Of a DNA stretch of 64,000 nt, positions 50,513-58,742 are shown piece after piece. Made by a program: the position numbers and the translations under genes. The notes beneath the pieces were generated by a model. It worked only from the letters and a program-made list of their open reading frames with translations, did not search any database and had not been told where the DNA came from. The DNA is from Modestobacter italicus (GTDB lineage Bacteria; Actinomycetota; Actinomycetes; Mycobacteriales; Geodermatophilaceae). Positions within the stretch are counted from its first letter, which is position 1. The number at the start of each line of letters is the position of its first letter. The DNA lies in the NCBI RefSeq assembly GCF_000306785.1, contig NC_017955.1:4030001-4094000 (forward strand), given 5' to 3'.

Positions 50513-51799
50513 TCAGCCGACCAGCGCCAGGGACTCCCAGAACACGGGCTCGCTGATCACCCGGACACCGAGGGCCCGCGCTTTCCGCGCCTTGCCTGAC
50601 TGGGAATCGGGGTCGGCGCAGACCAGCACATTGGTCTTCTTCGACACCGAGGCCACCGGCTCCAGCCCGGCAGCCCGAGCGGCCTCCTCGAGGTCGGACC
50701 TCGAGCGCGACATCTCGCCGGTGAACACGATGCGGTCGCCGTTCGACAGGCCGCTGGGGCGGTGCGGAACCGACACACGGGCACCGGACCGGACCATGGT
50801 CAGCGCGATGTCGACGTCCCCCGAGGTCAACCCCAGCAGGACGGCGACCCGATCCAGGTCTGCGCGCTCCGTATCGGTGACGACATCGTCAGCCAGGGCC
50901 ACCGTGGCCAGCGCGTCGAGGTAGAGGCGGTGGGCCGCCGACACGTGCGTCGGCCCGCAGCCGAGCTCGCCGGCGAGGGTCATCAGCTGGTCCGCTTCAC
51001 TGACGCTGACGAGGCGGTCCTCGAGGACCTGGTCGAGCACGGCCAGGTAGGGGGCCATCGTGGCCGGCGCTCCGGTGATCTCAGGCAGCGCGGACACGAG
51101 AGCAGCCAGGTACCCGTTGCGCTCCCGGACGTTCGCCTGGGCTGCAGAACGAGTGACGCTGCGACACGGGTCGATGAACGGGCGTCGGCTCAGCGTGACG
51201 TCGGTGACGAGCGCTCGCCAGTCACGCGCAGCCACGGACCGAGAGCCGAGGTAGCTGCCGTCGTGGTCGAAGTCCACGGCCAGCGCGGCATCGAGCAGGG
51301 CGAGCTCGCCGAGCGTCTCCCGCATCCGCACCAGCGCCGCCGCGGTCGCCCGGGCATCGGCCAGCGCGGTGTGCGCCTGGTTGTTGGCGATCGACAAGGT
51401 CTCGCACACGGAGGCCAGCGACCGGAGCGATCGGTCGAACGTGCCCGCGAGTCGCATCGTGCACAGCGCCGGGGTGAGCTCGACGGAGAGGCCGGCCCGG
51501 CTGAACTCACGTCCGAGGAAGCGCAGGTCGAACAGAGCGTTGTGGGCCACCACCACCCGGCCGGACAGCAGGGAGGCCAGGTAGGGAGCGACCTCGGCGA
51601 AGGTCGGCGCGCCGATGACGTCCGATGCGTGGATGCCGTGGACCGAGGTCGGACCGATGTCGCGACCTGGGTCGACCAGCGTCGCGAACTCGTGCTCCAC
51701 CGTCCCGGCGTCGTCCAGCAGGACGACCCCGACCTCCACGACCCGATCGACGCTGGGCAGCACACCGGTGGTCTCGAGGTCGACGACGGCGATGCTCAT
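50513..51799 (-). CDS. DnaQ-like DEDDh exonuclease with TerB-like and BRCT domains
   Basis: 428 residues from ATG 51799 (AGGGAG upstream). Exonuclease part: AVVDLETTGV (D, E), VAHNALFDLRFL, and QAHTALADARAT (H, D). A middle helical part (YLDALATVALADDVVTDTERADLDRVAVLLGL) looks TerB-like. The last 80 residues form a BRCT domain with GDRIVFTGEMSRSRSDLEE and the pattern VASVSKKTNVLVCAD that ends in FWESL. First of the nuclease operon. Such BRCT exonucleases are seen in actinobacterial DNA repair, but the context is that of an accessory region. Confidence 0.86.
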   Translation of the reverse strand: MSIAVVDLETTGVLPSVDRVVEVGVVLLDDAGTVEHEFATLVDPGRDIGPTSVHGIHASDVIGAPTFAEVAPYLASLLSGRVVVAHNALFDLRFLGREFSRAGLSVELTPALCTMRLAGTFDRSLRSLASVCETLSIANNQAHTALADARATAAALVRMRETLGELALLDAALAVDFDHDGSYLGSRSVAARDWRALVTDVTLSRRPFIDPCRSVTRSAAQANVRERNGYLAALVSALPEITGAPATMAPYLAVLDQVLEDRLVSVSEADQLMTLAGELGCGPTHVSAAHRLYLDALATVALADDVVTDTERADLDRVAVLLGLTSGDVDIALTMVRSGARVSVPHRPSGLSNGDRIVFTGEMSRSRSDLEEAARAAGLEPVASVSKKTNVLVCADPDSQSGKARKARALGVRVISEPVFWESLALVG

Positions 51800-52004
51800 G
51801 GGACTCCCTGGGACGGTGCCGGACGGTCGGTCAGCACTGCTGCCGGGCCCAGCGCTCGCTGTGACCGAGCGGCACGGTGCCACAGCTACGGACCAGGTCA
51901 GCGCAGATCCGGGCCAGGACCGTCCGCCTCCGTCCCACGCGACCCACCCGCCACCAAGCGTCCCCAGCCCGCCTCTGCTACCTAGGTAGACGCACCTCAC
52001 GGGG

Positions 52005-52145
52005 AACGCTGCTGACCTCGACCTGCCCGACACCCCAGTAGCCGGAGCACAGGTCACCGTCGACCTCACGTCCGGCGCCGTGCTCAACTAAGCGTTGACC
52101 CACAACGGCATCCCGATCGTGTCGCAGTTGACGCTGACGGTCTGA
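52005..52145 (+). other. Possible remnant of a coding gene in the 51800-52235 gap
   Basis: The frame here reads DLDLPDTPVAGAQVTVDLTS then GAVLN, a stop at 52089-52091, then ALTHNGIPIVSQLTLTV and a stop at 52143. The amphipathic, coding-like text across a stop suggests a decayed 3' end. No family recognised. The rest of the 436-bp gap has no gene I can see. Confidence 0.35.
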
Positions 52146-52235
52146 CGCCTGGTTTGCTGCGGCGACGCTCAGCTCCCAGCAAGCGCCCGATGTCCGCGCG
52201 TGATGCCGCGTCGGGCAACGTCAGCCCTGAAGCGG

Positions 52236-52925
52236 TCAGGCGCAGTAGTCGCAGTGTCCGCTGGCGGGAAGCACCATGTGGTGGATGGGGCAGGTCTTGG
52301 GAACAGGTGGGGCAGGCTTCTGCCGGGGCGTCCGGTCGAGGCTGTCGAGCGAGGTCCGCTTGGCGATGAACAGCGACGTCATGCGCGGTGCTGCGTCCTC
52401 TGGGACGTCGTGGCAGTAGGTGCGGTAGCACGTGAGGCGGTCGGCGGCGGCGGCATGCTGCCGCTCGGCGAACGAGGCGAAGCCCCCGGGGTGCTCGTGG
52501 TTGACGTATCCGTCGCCCACGCCGCCGGTCCCCGCCCGCACGACCAGCGCTGACAGTGGCGGCTTGCCGTCAGAGAGCGTGGCCGCCTGCAACGGTCCGA
52601 GCACCTGCCCGATCCAGTGGCCCAACATCATCCGGGTCCGGTAGCCGGTCCTGTCGAAGAGCTGCTGTGCGAGCTCGTCGTACGTGACCGAGCCGCCGTA
52701 GGTCGCGGCGACCTCCTCGAGAATGGCTTCGGCGGCCTGCACCCAAGCAGCTACTGCGACATCCCACGCGACCCTCCTCGTCGGGTCAGAGTCGTGCCAG
52801 GTACCGGGTGTCCTGTGCGGGGACGCCTGCGGGGAAAGCGCGCTGGCGTCCTCGGTGATGTCCGTCGTCACGAACCGAACTGTGCCGTAAGGGTCGGCCA
52901 ATTCCGAGCCATTCGCCCGACTCAC
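52236..52925 (-). CDS. Hypothetical protein with C-terminal zinc knuckle
   Basis: 229 residues. The central part (AILEEVAATYGGSVTYDELAQ, TRMMLGHWIGQVLGPL) resembles small winged-helix or O6-methylguanine-type domains without any conserved active-site Cys. The C-terminus is a zinc-binding-like CPIHHMVLPASGHCDYC. I do not know this family. It follows the interrupted zinc-finger gene on the same strand, after a 213-bp gap. Composition (TCYRTYCHDV, low Ala/Gly) differs from core genes, consistent with transfer. Confidence 0.62.
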   Translation of the reverse strand: MSRANGSELADPYGTVRFVTTDITEDASALSPQASPHRTPGTWHDSDPTRRVAWDVAVAAWVQAAEAILEEVAATYGGSVTYDELAQQLFDRTGYRTRMMLGHWIGQVLGPLQAATLSDGKPPLSALVVRAGTGGVGDGYVNHEHPGGFASFAERQHAAAADRLTCYRTYCHDVPEDAAPRMTSLFIAKRTSLDSLDRTPRQKPAPPVPKTCPIHHMVLPASGHCDYCA

Positions 52926-53367
52926 GGAGCAGTCACACCTAGAAAGGGTGAACCAGGCGTGACCGTCTGAGCCCGGGTGCGCAGACGCACCGACAGCTCT
53001 CGTGAACGAGAAGTGCTCGAGTGAAGGATAAGTGACTGTCAGCGGGGCCGGCTCACCTCCTGAGGCGACGCCAATGAACCGACGGTGGCCCCGTGCCGGG
53101 GGCCAAAGCGGGGCGACAGAGGCTGCCCGGCACCAGGGCTAGCGGCGCTTCCCCGAACCGGGATGCCCGCCGGAAACAGTCCGCACGCTATTACCCTCCC
53201 CCCGCCTGCCTGCGTATTGCGCCTTATCGAAGCACTTTTCACACCGTCGTCGCCGGGGATGATCGTCGCTCGGGGCGAACGGTTTACTGCAACCGGTGCA
53301 GGTTCTCCAGCCATGCGCCAGGGCGCAAGCATGGCACCATGCGTGACCGTTTTGTCCCGCCCCGGGT

Positions 53368-54303
53368 TCAGTGGAGGCTCGGAACTGACGCGGCGACGGT
53401 AGTCGCCGCGGTGTTGTGCCGGTAGAAGTCGTCTTCGTGCTCGGCCGGCGGGACCAGCCCGATCTCACCGTGCAGCCGTCGGTGGTTGAACCAGTCGATG
53501 TACTCGGCGACGGCGATCTCGAGGTCGTCGATGCCCTTCCAGGGCCCGCGGTTGCGGACCAGCTCGGCCTTGAAGAGGGAGTTGAACGCCTCGGCCAGGG
53601 CGTTGTCGTAGGAGTCGCCGGTGGAGCCGACGGAGGCGACCGCGCCGGCCTCGGCGAGGCGCTGGGTGTAGCGCACGGCGACGTACTGGACGCCCTTGTC
53701 CGAGTGGTGGACCAGCCCGGTCACGTCGTGGCCGGCGCGCCGGCGGGTCCAGATGCCCATCTCCAGGGCGTCCAGGGCGAGGTCGGTGCGCAGCGAGCGG
53801 GACAGCTGCCAGCCGACCACCCGGCGGGAGAACACGTCGATGACGAAGGCGGCGTAGACCCAGCCGGAGAAGGTCCGGCAGTAGGTGATGTCGGCGACCC
53901 ACAGCTGGTCCGGGCCGGTCGCGGTGAACGCCCGTTCCACCAGGTCCGGGCGGGTGTCCGGGGCCGCGCCGGGCACGGTGGTGCGCGGGCCTTTCGCCCG
54001 CGTGATGCCGCGCAGGCCGGCGGCGCGCATCAGCCGTTCGACGGTGCAGCGGGCCACCGGGTGGCCCTGCCGGCGCACTTCGGCATGCACCTTGCGGGCG
54101 CCATAGACCCCGTAGTTGTCGGCATGCACCTGCTCGATGACCTCGGTGGTTGCTGCGTCGGTGACCGATCGCGCCGACGGCGGGCGGGTGCGGTGTGCGT
54201 AGTAGGTGCTCGGGGCGATCTTCGCGCCGGCCTCGGTGAGGACCGCGCAGATCGGCTCGACCCCGTGTTCGAGCTTGTGCTGATCGATGTAGGCGACGAT
54301 CAG
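53368..54303 (-). CDS. IS3 transposase OrfB (integrase catalytic domain)
   Basis: The rve-type DDE domain is complete: PDQLWVADITYCRTFSGWVY (first D), LVHHSDKGVQYVA (second D) and the late E in DNALAEAFNSLFKAEL. The frame is open upstream through LIVAYIDQHKLEHGVEPIC to the overlap with OrfA, so expression likely needs a programmed -1 frameshift in OrfA. HTH_21-type stretch YGARKVHAEVRRQGHPVARCTVERLM is present. Confidence 0.92.
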   Translation of the reverse strand: MIVAYIDQHKLEHGVEPICAVLTEAGAKIAPSTYYAHRTRPPSARSVTDAATTEVIEQVHADNYGVYGARKVHAEVRRQGHPVARCTVERLMRAAGLRGITRAKGPRTTVPGAAPDTRPDLVERAFTATGPDQLWVADITYCRTFSGWVYAAFVIDVFSRRVVGWQLSRSLRTDLALDALEMGIWTRRRAGHDVTGLVHHSDKGVQYVAVRYTQRLAEAGAVASVGSTGDSYDNALAEAFNSLFKAELVRNRGPWKGIDDLEIAVAEYIDWFNHRRLHGEIGLVPPAEHEDDFYRHNTAATTVAASVPSLH

Positions 54304-54617
54304 CGGGAGGGGCGGTCGAGCTCCGCCGCGAAGAAAGCCGACGCGCTCTTCAAGATCGCATTCGCTCGACGAAGCTCGCGGACCTCACGCTCGAGCTCGG
54401 CCAGCCGGGTGGCGTCATCGGTCGTGGTGCCCGGTCGGTGGCCCTCGTCGATCTCGGCCTGGATCACCCAGTTGCGCAGCGTCTCGGCGTTGATGCCCAA
54501 CTGCGCGCCGATCCGCTTCAACGCCCCGGTCCGGGTCGCCGGGTCACGCCGCGCCTCGACCGCCAGCCGGGTCGCCCGCTCACGCAGCTCGTCGGGGTAC
54601 TTCCTCGGTGCCGCCAT
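54300..54617 (-). CDS. IS3 OrfA (HTH transposase subunit)
   Basis: 105 residues from ATG 54617. HTH motif ATRTGALKRIGAQLGINAETLRNWV is followed by a leucine-zipper-like coiled coil (ATRLAELEREVRELRRANAIL) that dimerises OrfA and OrfAB. It overlaps OrfB by a few bases. Confidence 0.92.
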   Translation of the reverse strand: MAAPRKYPDELRERATRLAVEARRDPATRTGALKRIGAQLGINAETLRNWVIQAEIDEGHRPGTTTDDATRLAELEREVRELRRANAILKSASAFFAAELDRPSR

Positions 54618-55073
54618 GACTCTCATCCTCACGTGGATTGAGAGCCTCCATCAGACCCGGGGCGGGATATTTGATGGGTGGTTTCCGCCCACAGTCGCCA
54701 CACATCGGCTTTCCAACGCATCTGGCGCAGCGGCCCGACTGCCGCTGCGCTGCCCGAGGCTCGGTAAGCACTCGACACCTCGAACAGTGGACGAAGCCCT
54801 GGGACTCAGCGCACGGACGGCAGTACCGCAAGTCACCGTGCACCGCACGTACTGCACATCGGCCACAGAGGTGACGCGTTGGTGCTGTCGCTCGAGAAGT
54901 TGTGCCTGCTGGGCCGGAGTTAGACCGCCATCTATCACCGGCCGTTCGTGCAGATTCCACCCTCCGGTGCCGCTCGGCCTCTCTGGCGGCCGCCAACTGA
55001 GACCGCATTTGGCGGCCTCGCTCCAATGCTGCCTGGGTCGCTTCGTCCTTCTGCGAATGCTTTCTGGCTCGCG

Positions 55074-56714
55074 TCACCGTCTCCCCACCAGTCGCTGAGC
55101 CACCGCTTCGCCGCCGACGCGGCGGATGAGCTCGAGGTCGCCGCAGACGACGAGCAGGTCGCGGGCCCGAGAGAGACCGACGTACAACATCTCCCGGGCC
55201 CGCTCCTCGTGCCGGAAGCCGTTGACCGCCAGCACGATCGCCGGCCGCTCGAGGCCCTTGAAGCCGAGCACGTGGCCGTAGAACAGGTCCTCGTTCTCCC
55301 AGTAGGACGCCCAGTAGGCGTCCTGGCCCTCAGCCTGGCGCTCCACCTGCACCGGGTGTCGGCTGTAGGTGGTGAGCAGCGCCAGCGACTCCGTCGGCCA
55401 GCCCTCCTCCAGCAGCCCCTCGGCGGCGTCGTCGGCGGCGTTGACGGCGTCCTGGGATGCGCACTGGATGAACCGGACCGGTACGCCCGCGCCACCGCGC
55501 ATCTTCATCTGCGCCGGCGCGAGGCTGGAGAACGTGCCGGCGATCTGCTTGGTGTTGCGCAGGTTCTCGGTAAGCGGGATGGGGATCAGGTCGACCGTCG
55601 GCCGGCCCTGCCGGGCGAAGACGCGCTGCCCCTCGTCGGCGAAGACGTACAGCAGCCCCTCGTCGGGGTCCTTCAGCGCGGCGAGGACGGCGGACCACCA
55701 GCTCTCGGCGAAGTCCTGCGCCTCGTCGATCACGATGGCGTCGAACCGCTGGTCCACCGGCAGCTGCCCGGCGAGGGCCACCATCTCGGCGGGCAGGAGC
55801 TCCTCCCAGTACCGGCTGTCGTCGTCCGAGCCAGCCGGCACACCCCAGCCGATGCCGAGGTTGTGGAAGGTGCCGACGTAGGCCGGCCGCTCCCGGTGCC
55901 GCAGCGTGCCGACCCGGCGGGTCAGGAACTCGGCCAACCCGCGCGAGTAGCACATGAGCGCCACCCGTTTGCCCTCGTTCGCCAGCCGTCGCGCCTTCTC
56001 GATGGCCAACCAGGTCTTGCCCGACCCGGCGCCGCCGCGGATCTCGACCCGGTTCTGCAGGGCGAGGAAGTCGAGCACGCGGGCCTGGTCGCGGGTGAGC
56101 AGGTCGCAGGCGGCTTCACGCTCGGCGAGGTCGGCGACGAGGTCCTGCTGCGGGATGGTCGCTCCGGTGAGGCAGTCGACCAGCGCCTCGACGTCGGCGG
56201 CGGTGGGCGGCTCAGGGACGTCGACGAGCTTGCGCAGGGCGGTCCCGATGCGGCTGGCTGCGTAGGGCAGGTCGGCCTTGTCGATGAGCATCCACCGCGG
56301 TAGGTCCGACGCTCGGAAGTCGTCGGGCACCGTGGTCGTCGGCAGGGCGACCATGTGGCCGAGCCGCGGGTTGCCTGCGGACCAACGGTGATGCTTGTCC
56401 AGGTAGCCGCGCAGCAGGTACTTGCAGGTGCGGGCCTGGTCGACCGGGTGGATGACCTTGTCGATGCCGCCGCCGACCTGCCGCCACTCGCCGTCCCGCA
56501 GGTGGACGCTGCCGCCCTTGACCTCGATGACCGCGACGCCGACGCCGGGCCAGGCGACGATGACGTCGGCCTCGCGGTCCTCGTTGCGGTCGCTGAAGCG
56601 CTGACCACAGATGAGGACGACGTCGTCCGGCAGGTGGTCCTGCAGCGCCTCGACGAACAGCCGCTCGGCTGGCGAGGCGAACACCGGCGTCTCCGGGAAC
56701 CGGCGCGCGGTCAC
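55074..56714 (-). CDS. NERD domain-containing SF1 DNA/RNA helicase
   Basis: 546 residues from GTG 56714 (GGAGAG upstream). Domain order: N-terminal NERD (residues 15-130) with READVIVAWPGVGVAVIEVKGG, a linker, then an SF1 helicase core: Walker A GGAGSGKTW near residue 226, DEAQDF (motif II) near 326, GTFHNLG, LRNTKQIA, and the late GFKGLERPAIVLAVN and YVGLSRARDLLVV, motifs V and VI. NERD-helicase fusions with DNA-end or restriction-type roles are known in bacteria; here it is coupled to a zinc-finger gene. A truncated copy of its 3' end lies at 47808-48235. Confidence 0.9.
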   Translation of the reverse strand: MTARRFPETPVFASPAERLFVEALQDHLPDDVVLICGQRFSDRNEDREADVIVAWPGVGVAVIEVKGGSVHLRDGEWRQVGGGIDKVIHPVDQARTCKYLLRGYLDKHHRWSAGNPRLGHMVALPTTTVPDDFRASDLPRWMLIDKADLPYAASRIGTALRKLVDVPEPPTAADVEALVDCLTGATIPQQDLVADLAEREAACDLLTRDQARVLDFLALQNRVEIRGGAGSGKTWLAIEKARRLANEGKRVALMCYSRGLAEFLTRRVGTLRHRERPAYVGTFHNLGIGWGVPAGSDDDSRYWEELLPAEMVALAGQLPVDQRFDAIVIDEAQDFAESWWSAVLAALKDPDEGLLYVFADEGQRVFARQGRPTVDLIPIPLTENLRNTKQIAGTFSSLAPAQMKMRGGAGVPVRFIQCASQDAVNAADDAAEGLLEEGWPTESLALLTTYSRHPVQVERQAEGQDAYWASYWENEDLFYGHVLGFKGLERPAIVLAVNGFRHEERAREMLYVGLSRARDLLVVCGDLELIRRVGGEAVAQRLVGRR

Positions 56715-57000
56715 CGCCGCTCTCCGACCTTCATGTCTCCGGACATGCCACTCCCCGTGATCCCCCGTTGTGACGCGCAGCATCGCACTCAGCACCGACC
56801 GTTGAGCACTCACCGAACGCGGACGTCACCCCATCGGTCACTGCCAGGAGTTATGAGCTCAGTGGGCGGCGCAGATGCCGACCGCGCTCCACGGCTATTT
56901 CCGGCTGCCCCACCCACCTCATCGGCATCACGCCGTTCTGGTTCCGGTAGTTGCGGCCAGGCTCGTTGGAACCGCACATCCCACGAGGTAGACACCGGGC

Positions 57001-58216
57001 GTGAGCCTCACCGCCCTGGCGTTGCCTGACGTCCTCACCACCGTGGGTGGTCAGGCCTTCTCCCTCGTGGCCGGCGCCGCGGTCGGCGTCTTCGCCGGGG
57101 CTCGCTACCAGGAGCCGCTGCAGCGGGCGTCCGAGCGTCGGCGACGGCTGCGGTACGCCAAGCGCATCACCCAGCAGCAGCAGTCGGGGGTCGGCCGTGG
57201 CGTCTCCGTCGCCGGCCTGGAGACCCGGGTGCACATCGTCGAGGGCGACGGGCGGCTGCTGCTCGAGCCCGCCAACGTGCAGATCCGGCTGGAACAGCAG
57301 CCCGTCGAGCTGTCCGCCTTCGTCCGGGACGCCCGGGCTCGGGTGCTCGACGCGATGGCCGCGCCCACCGCGGACGCCGGCGTCGAGGCGGCCTGGAACA
57401 GCGAGACGCTGGTGTCGCTGCTCGGCTACCGGATCACGCGCACCGGCGCCCGCGAGGACTCCCAGCTGCTGCTCTCCGCCTGCCCCACCGACTACGCCAC
57501 CTTTACGGCGACCGTCACCGGCCTGGACGACGACATCGAGGTCACCGGCCCCGACGGAGCGCTGACCACGACGAGCGTGCGGCAGCAGTACCTGTACGAC
57601 GAGGCCGTCACCGCAGAGGCCATCGACCGGCCCGTCCCGGAGTTGGCCAACGGCCTCGGCGTGGCCCTGCTGGTCTTCACCGACGACGACAAGGTCATCC
57701 TGGCCCGGCGCCGGACGACGGCGCGGGCCCGCCCCGGCGAGCGGGACGTCAGCGTCGTCGAGGGCATGCACACCGAGCACGACCGGAGCTCGGCCGACGC
57801 GCTCGACGTCGTCTCCGCTGCCGTGCGCGGCTGCGAGGAGGAGCTCGGCATCCAGGTCGGCCGCCGGGACGTGAAGATCCTCGCCCTCGGCGTGGACATG
57901 ACCTACTACCAATGGTCGTTCCTGGGGCTGGTCAACGCGCACCGCGGCGCAGGTCCTCGACCGGCACGCGCTGCACGCGCGGGACCGGTGGGAGGCCCGC
58001 CTCGAGGCGGTGCCGGCCGACCCGCGGGCGGTGTTCGAACGCTTCAAGCAGGACGGCGTCTGGGACCTGGGACTGGTGACCGCCTACCTCGCCCTCTGCC
58101 ACCGGGTCGACGCCGAAGCCGTCCACCGGGCCGCCGTGGAGGTCTACGGCCGGCAGCGCCGGATGTCCCCGCTCCCCCGCCGGCAGAGCCCGGCAGGCTC
58201 GAGGCGCCGCGGCTGA
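57001..58216 (+). pseudogene. Membrane-anchored Nudix-fold protein, frameshifted
   Basis: From GTG 57001. One N-terminal hydrophobic segment (VGGQAFSLVAGAAVGVFAGA) precedes a long beta/alpha region and a Nudix-like core: LGVALLVFTDDDKVILARRRT and AVRGCEEELGIQVG. At 57936-57941 one base is lost: restoring it gives VNARTAAQVLDRHALHARDRWE and continues to DGVWDLGLVTAYLAL, ending at 58216. A repaired protein has about 405 residues. Membrane-tethered Nudix proteins are unusual; the role may be hydrolysis of nucleotide second messengers, but this is speculation. Confidence 0.8.
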
Positions 58217-58227
58217 GCCACGCCGAA

Positions 58228-58257
58228 CACCCACCGAAAGCGCGCTTTCGGTGGGTG
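58228..58257. repeat. Perfect 30-bp GCGCGC-family palindrome
   Basis: Arms CACCCACCGAAAG and CTTTCGGTGGGTG around CGCG, fully self-complementary, after the Nudix-like stop and before the stop of a convergent small gene. The best conserved member of the dispersed family. Confidence 0.82.
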
Positions 58258-58261
58258 CGCC

Positions 58262-58387
58262 TCAGTAGACGGCGCCGCGGCACTCGGACGCGCAGGCCAT
58301 GCAGTCGAACCGTTCCATGAGCTCAGGCCGGTTCACCGTCCGGCACGTGCGGCACCAGCGGAAGGCCTTCCGGCTCTTGCGGGCCAT
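58262..58387 (-). CDS. Small zinc-ribbon protein
   Basis: 41 residues from ATG 58387 (MARKSRKAFRWCRTC): two pairs CRTC and CMAC with a late C-rich end form a zinc ribbon. The frame stays open upstream to about 58487 with coding-like text (DEREFAREDVLYQPELLAETVEE) but no ATG, GTG or TTG, so the true protein may be longer with a CTG start or have an indel. Function unknown. Confidence 0.55.
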   Translation of the reverse strand: MARKSRKAFRWCRTCRTVNRPELMERFDCMACASECRGAVY

Positions 58388-58489
58388 CTCCTCGACAGTC
58401 TCGGCCAGCAGCTCCGGCTGGTAGAGGACGTCCTCGCGGGCGAACTCACGCTCGTCCGTGGCGGACGTCGTCAGCGTGCCCGGGCCGTC

Positions 58490-58717
58490 TCAGCGCAGGG
58501 CGACCCGCGCCAGGGTCAGCGTGGAGCCACCGATGCCCAGCAGCACCTGCACCGGTTCCCCGGTCACGAACCAACCGCCGGAGTGCGGGCGCTCGGTTGA
58601 GCCCAGCTCGACCGGCCGCCACCCTCCGCCCAGCGCGCGGAGCACGTCGTCGTCCGGCACCTCGAGCACCTCGGCGATGCGGCGCACCGAGGCTCGTCCC
58701 GAATGCTCCTGCTCCAC
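58490..58717 (-). CDS. Small hypothetical protein
   Basis: 75 residues from GTG 58717 (GGGGGGA upstream): VEQEHSGRASVRRIAEVLEVPDDD, then a compact beta-rich half (GEPVQVLLGIGGSTLTLARV). The first part resembles a short helix-turn-helix. No family recognised. Starts 25 bp after the stop of the next upstream gene on the same strand. Confidence 0.6.
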   Translation of the reverse strand: MEQEHSGRASVRRIAEVLEVPDDDVLRALGGGWRPVELGSTERPHSGGWFVTGEPVQVLLGIGGSTLTLARVALR

Positions 58718-58742
58718 GTCCCCCCGCTCCGCCGAGCGGCGG

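Larger units (their letters stand above)
53353..54669 (-). mobile_element. IS3-family insertion sequence, 1317 bp
   Basis: Both ends read T-G/A-TCCCGCCCCGGGT followed after four variable bases by TGGAGGCTC, imperfect terminal inverted repeats. Direct repeats TTT flank it (53350-53352 and 54670-54672). Inside are overlapping orfA (54300-54617) and orfB (53368-54303, -1 frame) encoding IS3-type HTH protein and DDE transposase. Structure is complete, so it is probably active or recently active. Confidence 0.9.
53139..55077 (-). pseudogene. Zinc-finger protein gene interrupted by IS3-family insertion
   Basis: The N-terminal half starts at GTG 55077, which overlaps the helicase stop as GTGA: MTRARKHSQKDEATQAALERGR, then HLCGRCAVRA, HGDLRYCRPC, HCSRCRVLTE, RCARCVGKPMCGDCGRKPP. 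The C-terminal half, 53352-53139, continues WCHACALAHGWRTCTGC and RRRRCEKCFDKAQYAGRR to a stop. The IS3 element sits between, with TTT duplicated. The halves do not join in frame by simple excision (one-base offset), so another small indel is likely. Six or more CxxC pairs suggest a multi-zinc nucleic-acid-binding partner of the helicase. Confidence 0.78.

Noticed and set aside
53093..53425. Plus-strand frame across the left IS3 edge with a CNRCRF-like segment
   Set aside because: The minus frame has several CxxC pairs and ends with a stop shared with the rest of the interrupted gene; the plus frame crosses the inverted repeat and gives no motif.
47137..56714. Whole block as a prophage or integrative element
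   Set aside because: No integrase, attachment repeats, capsid or tail genes were seen; only one IS and a duplication.
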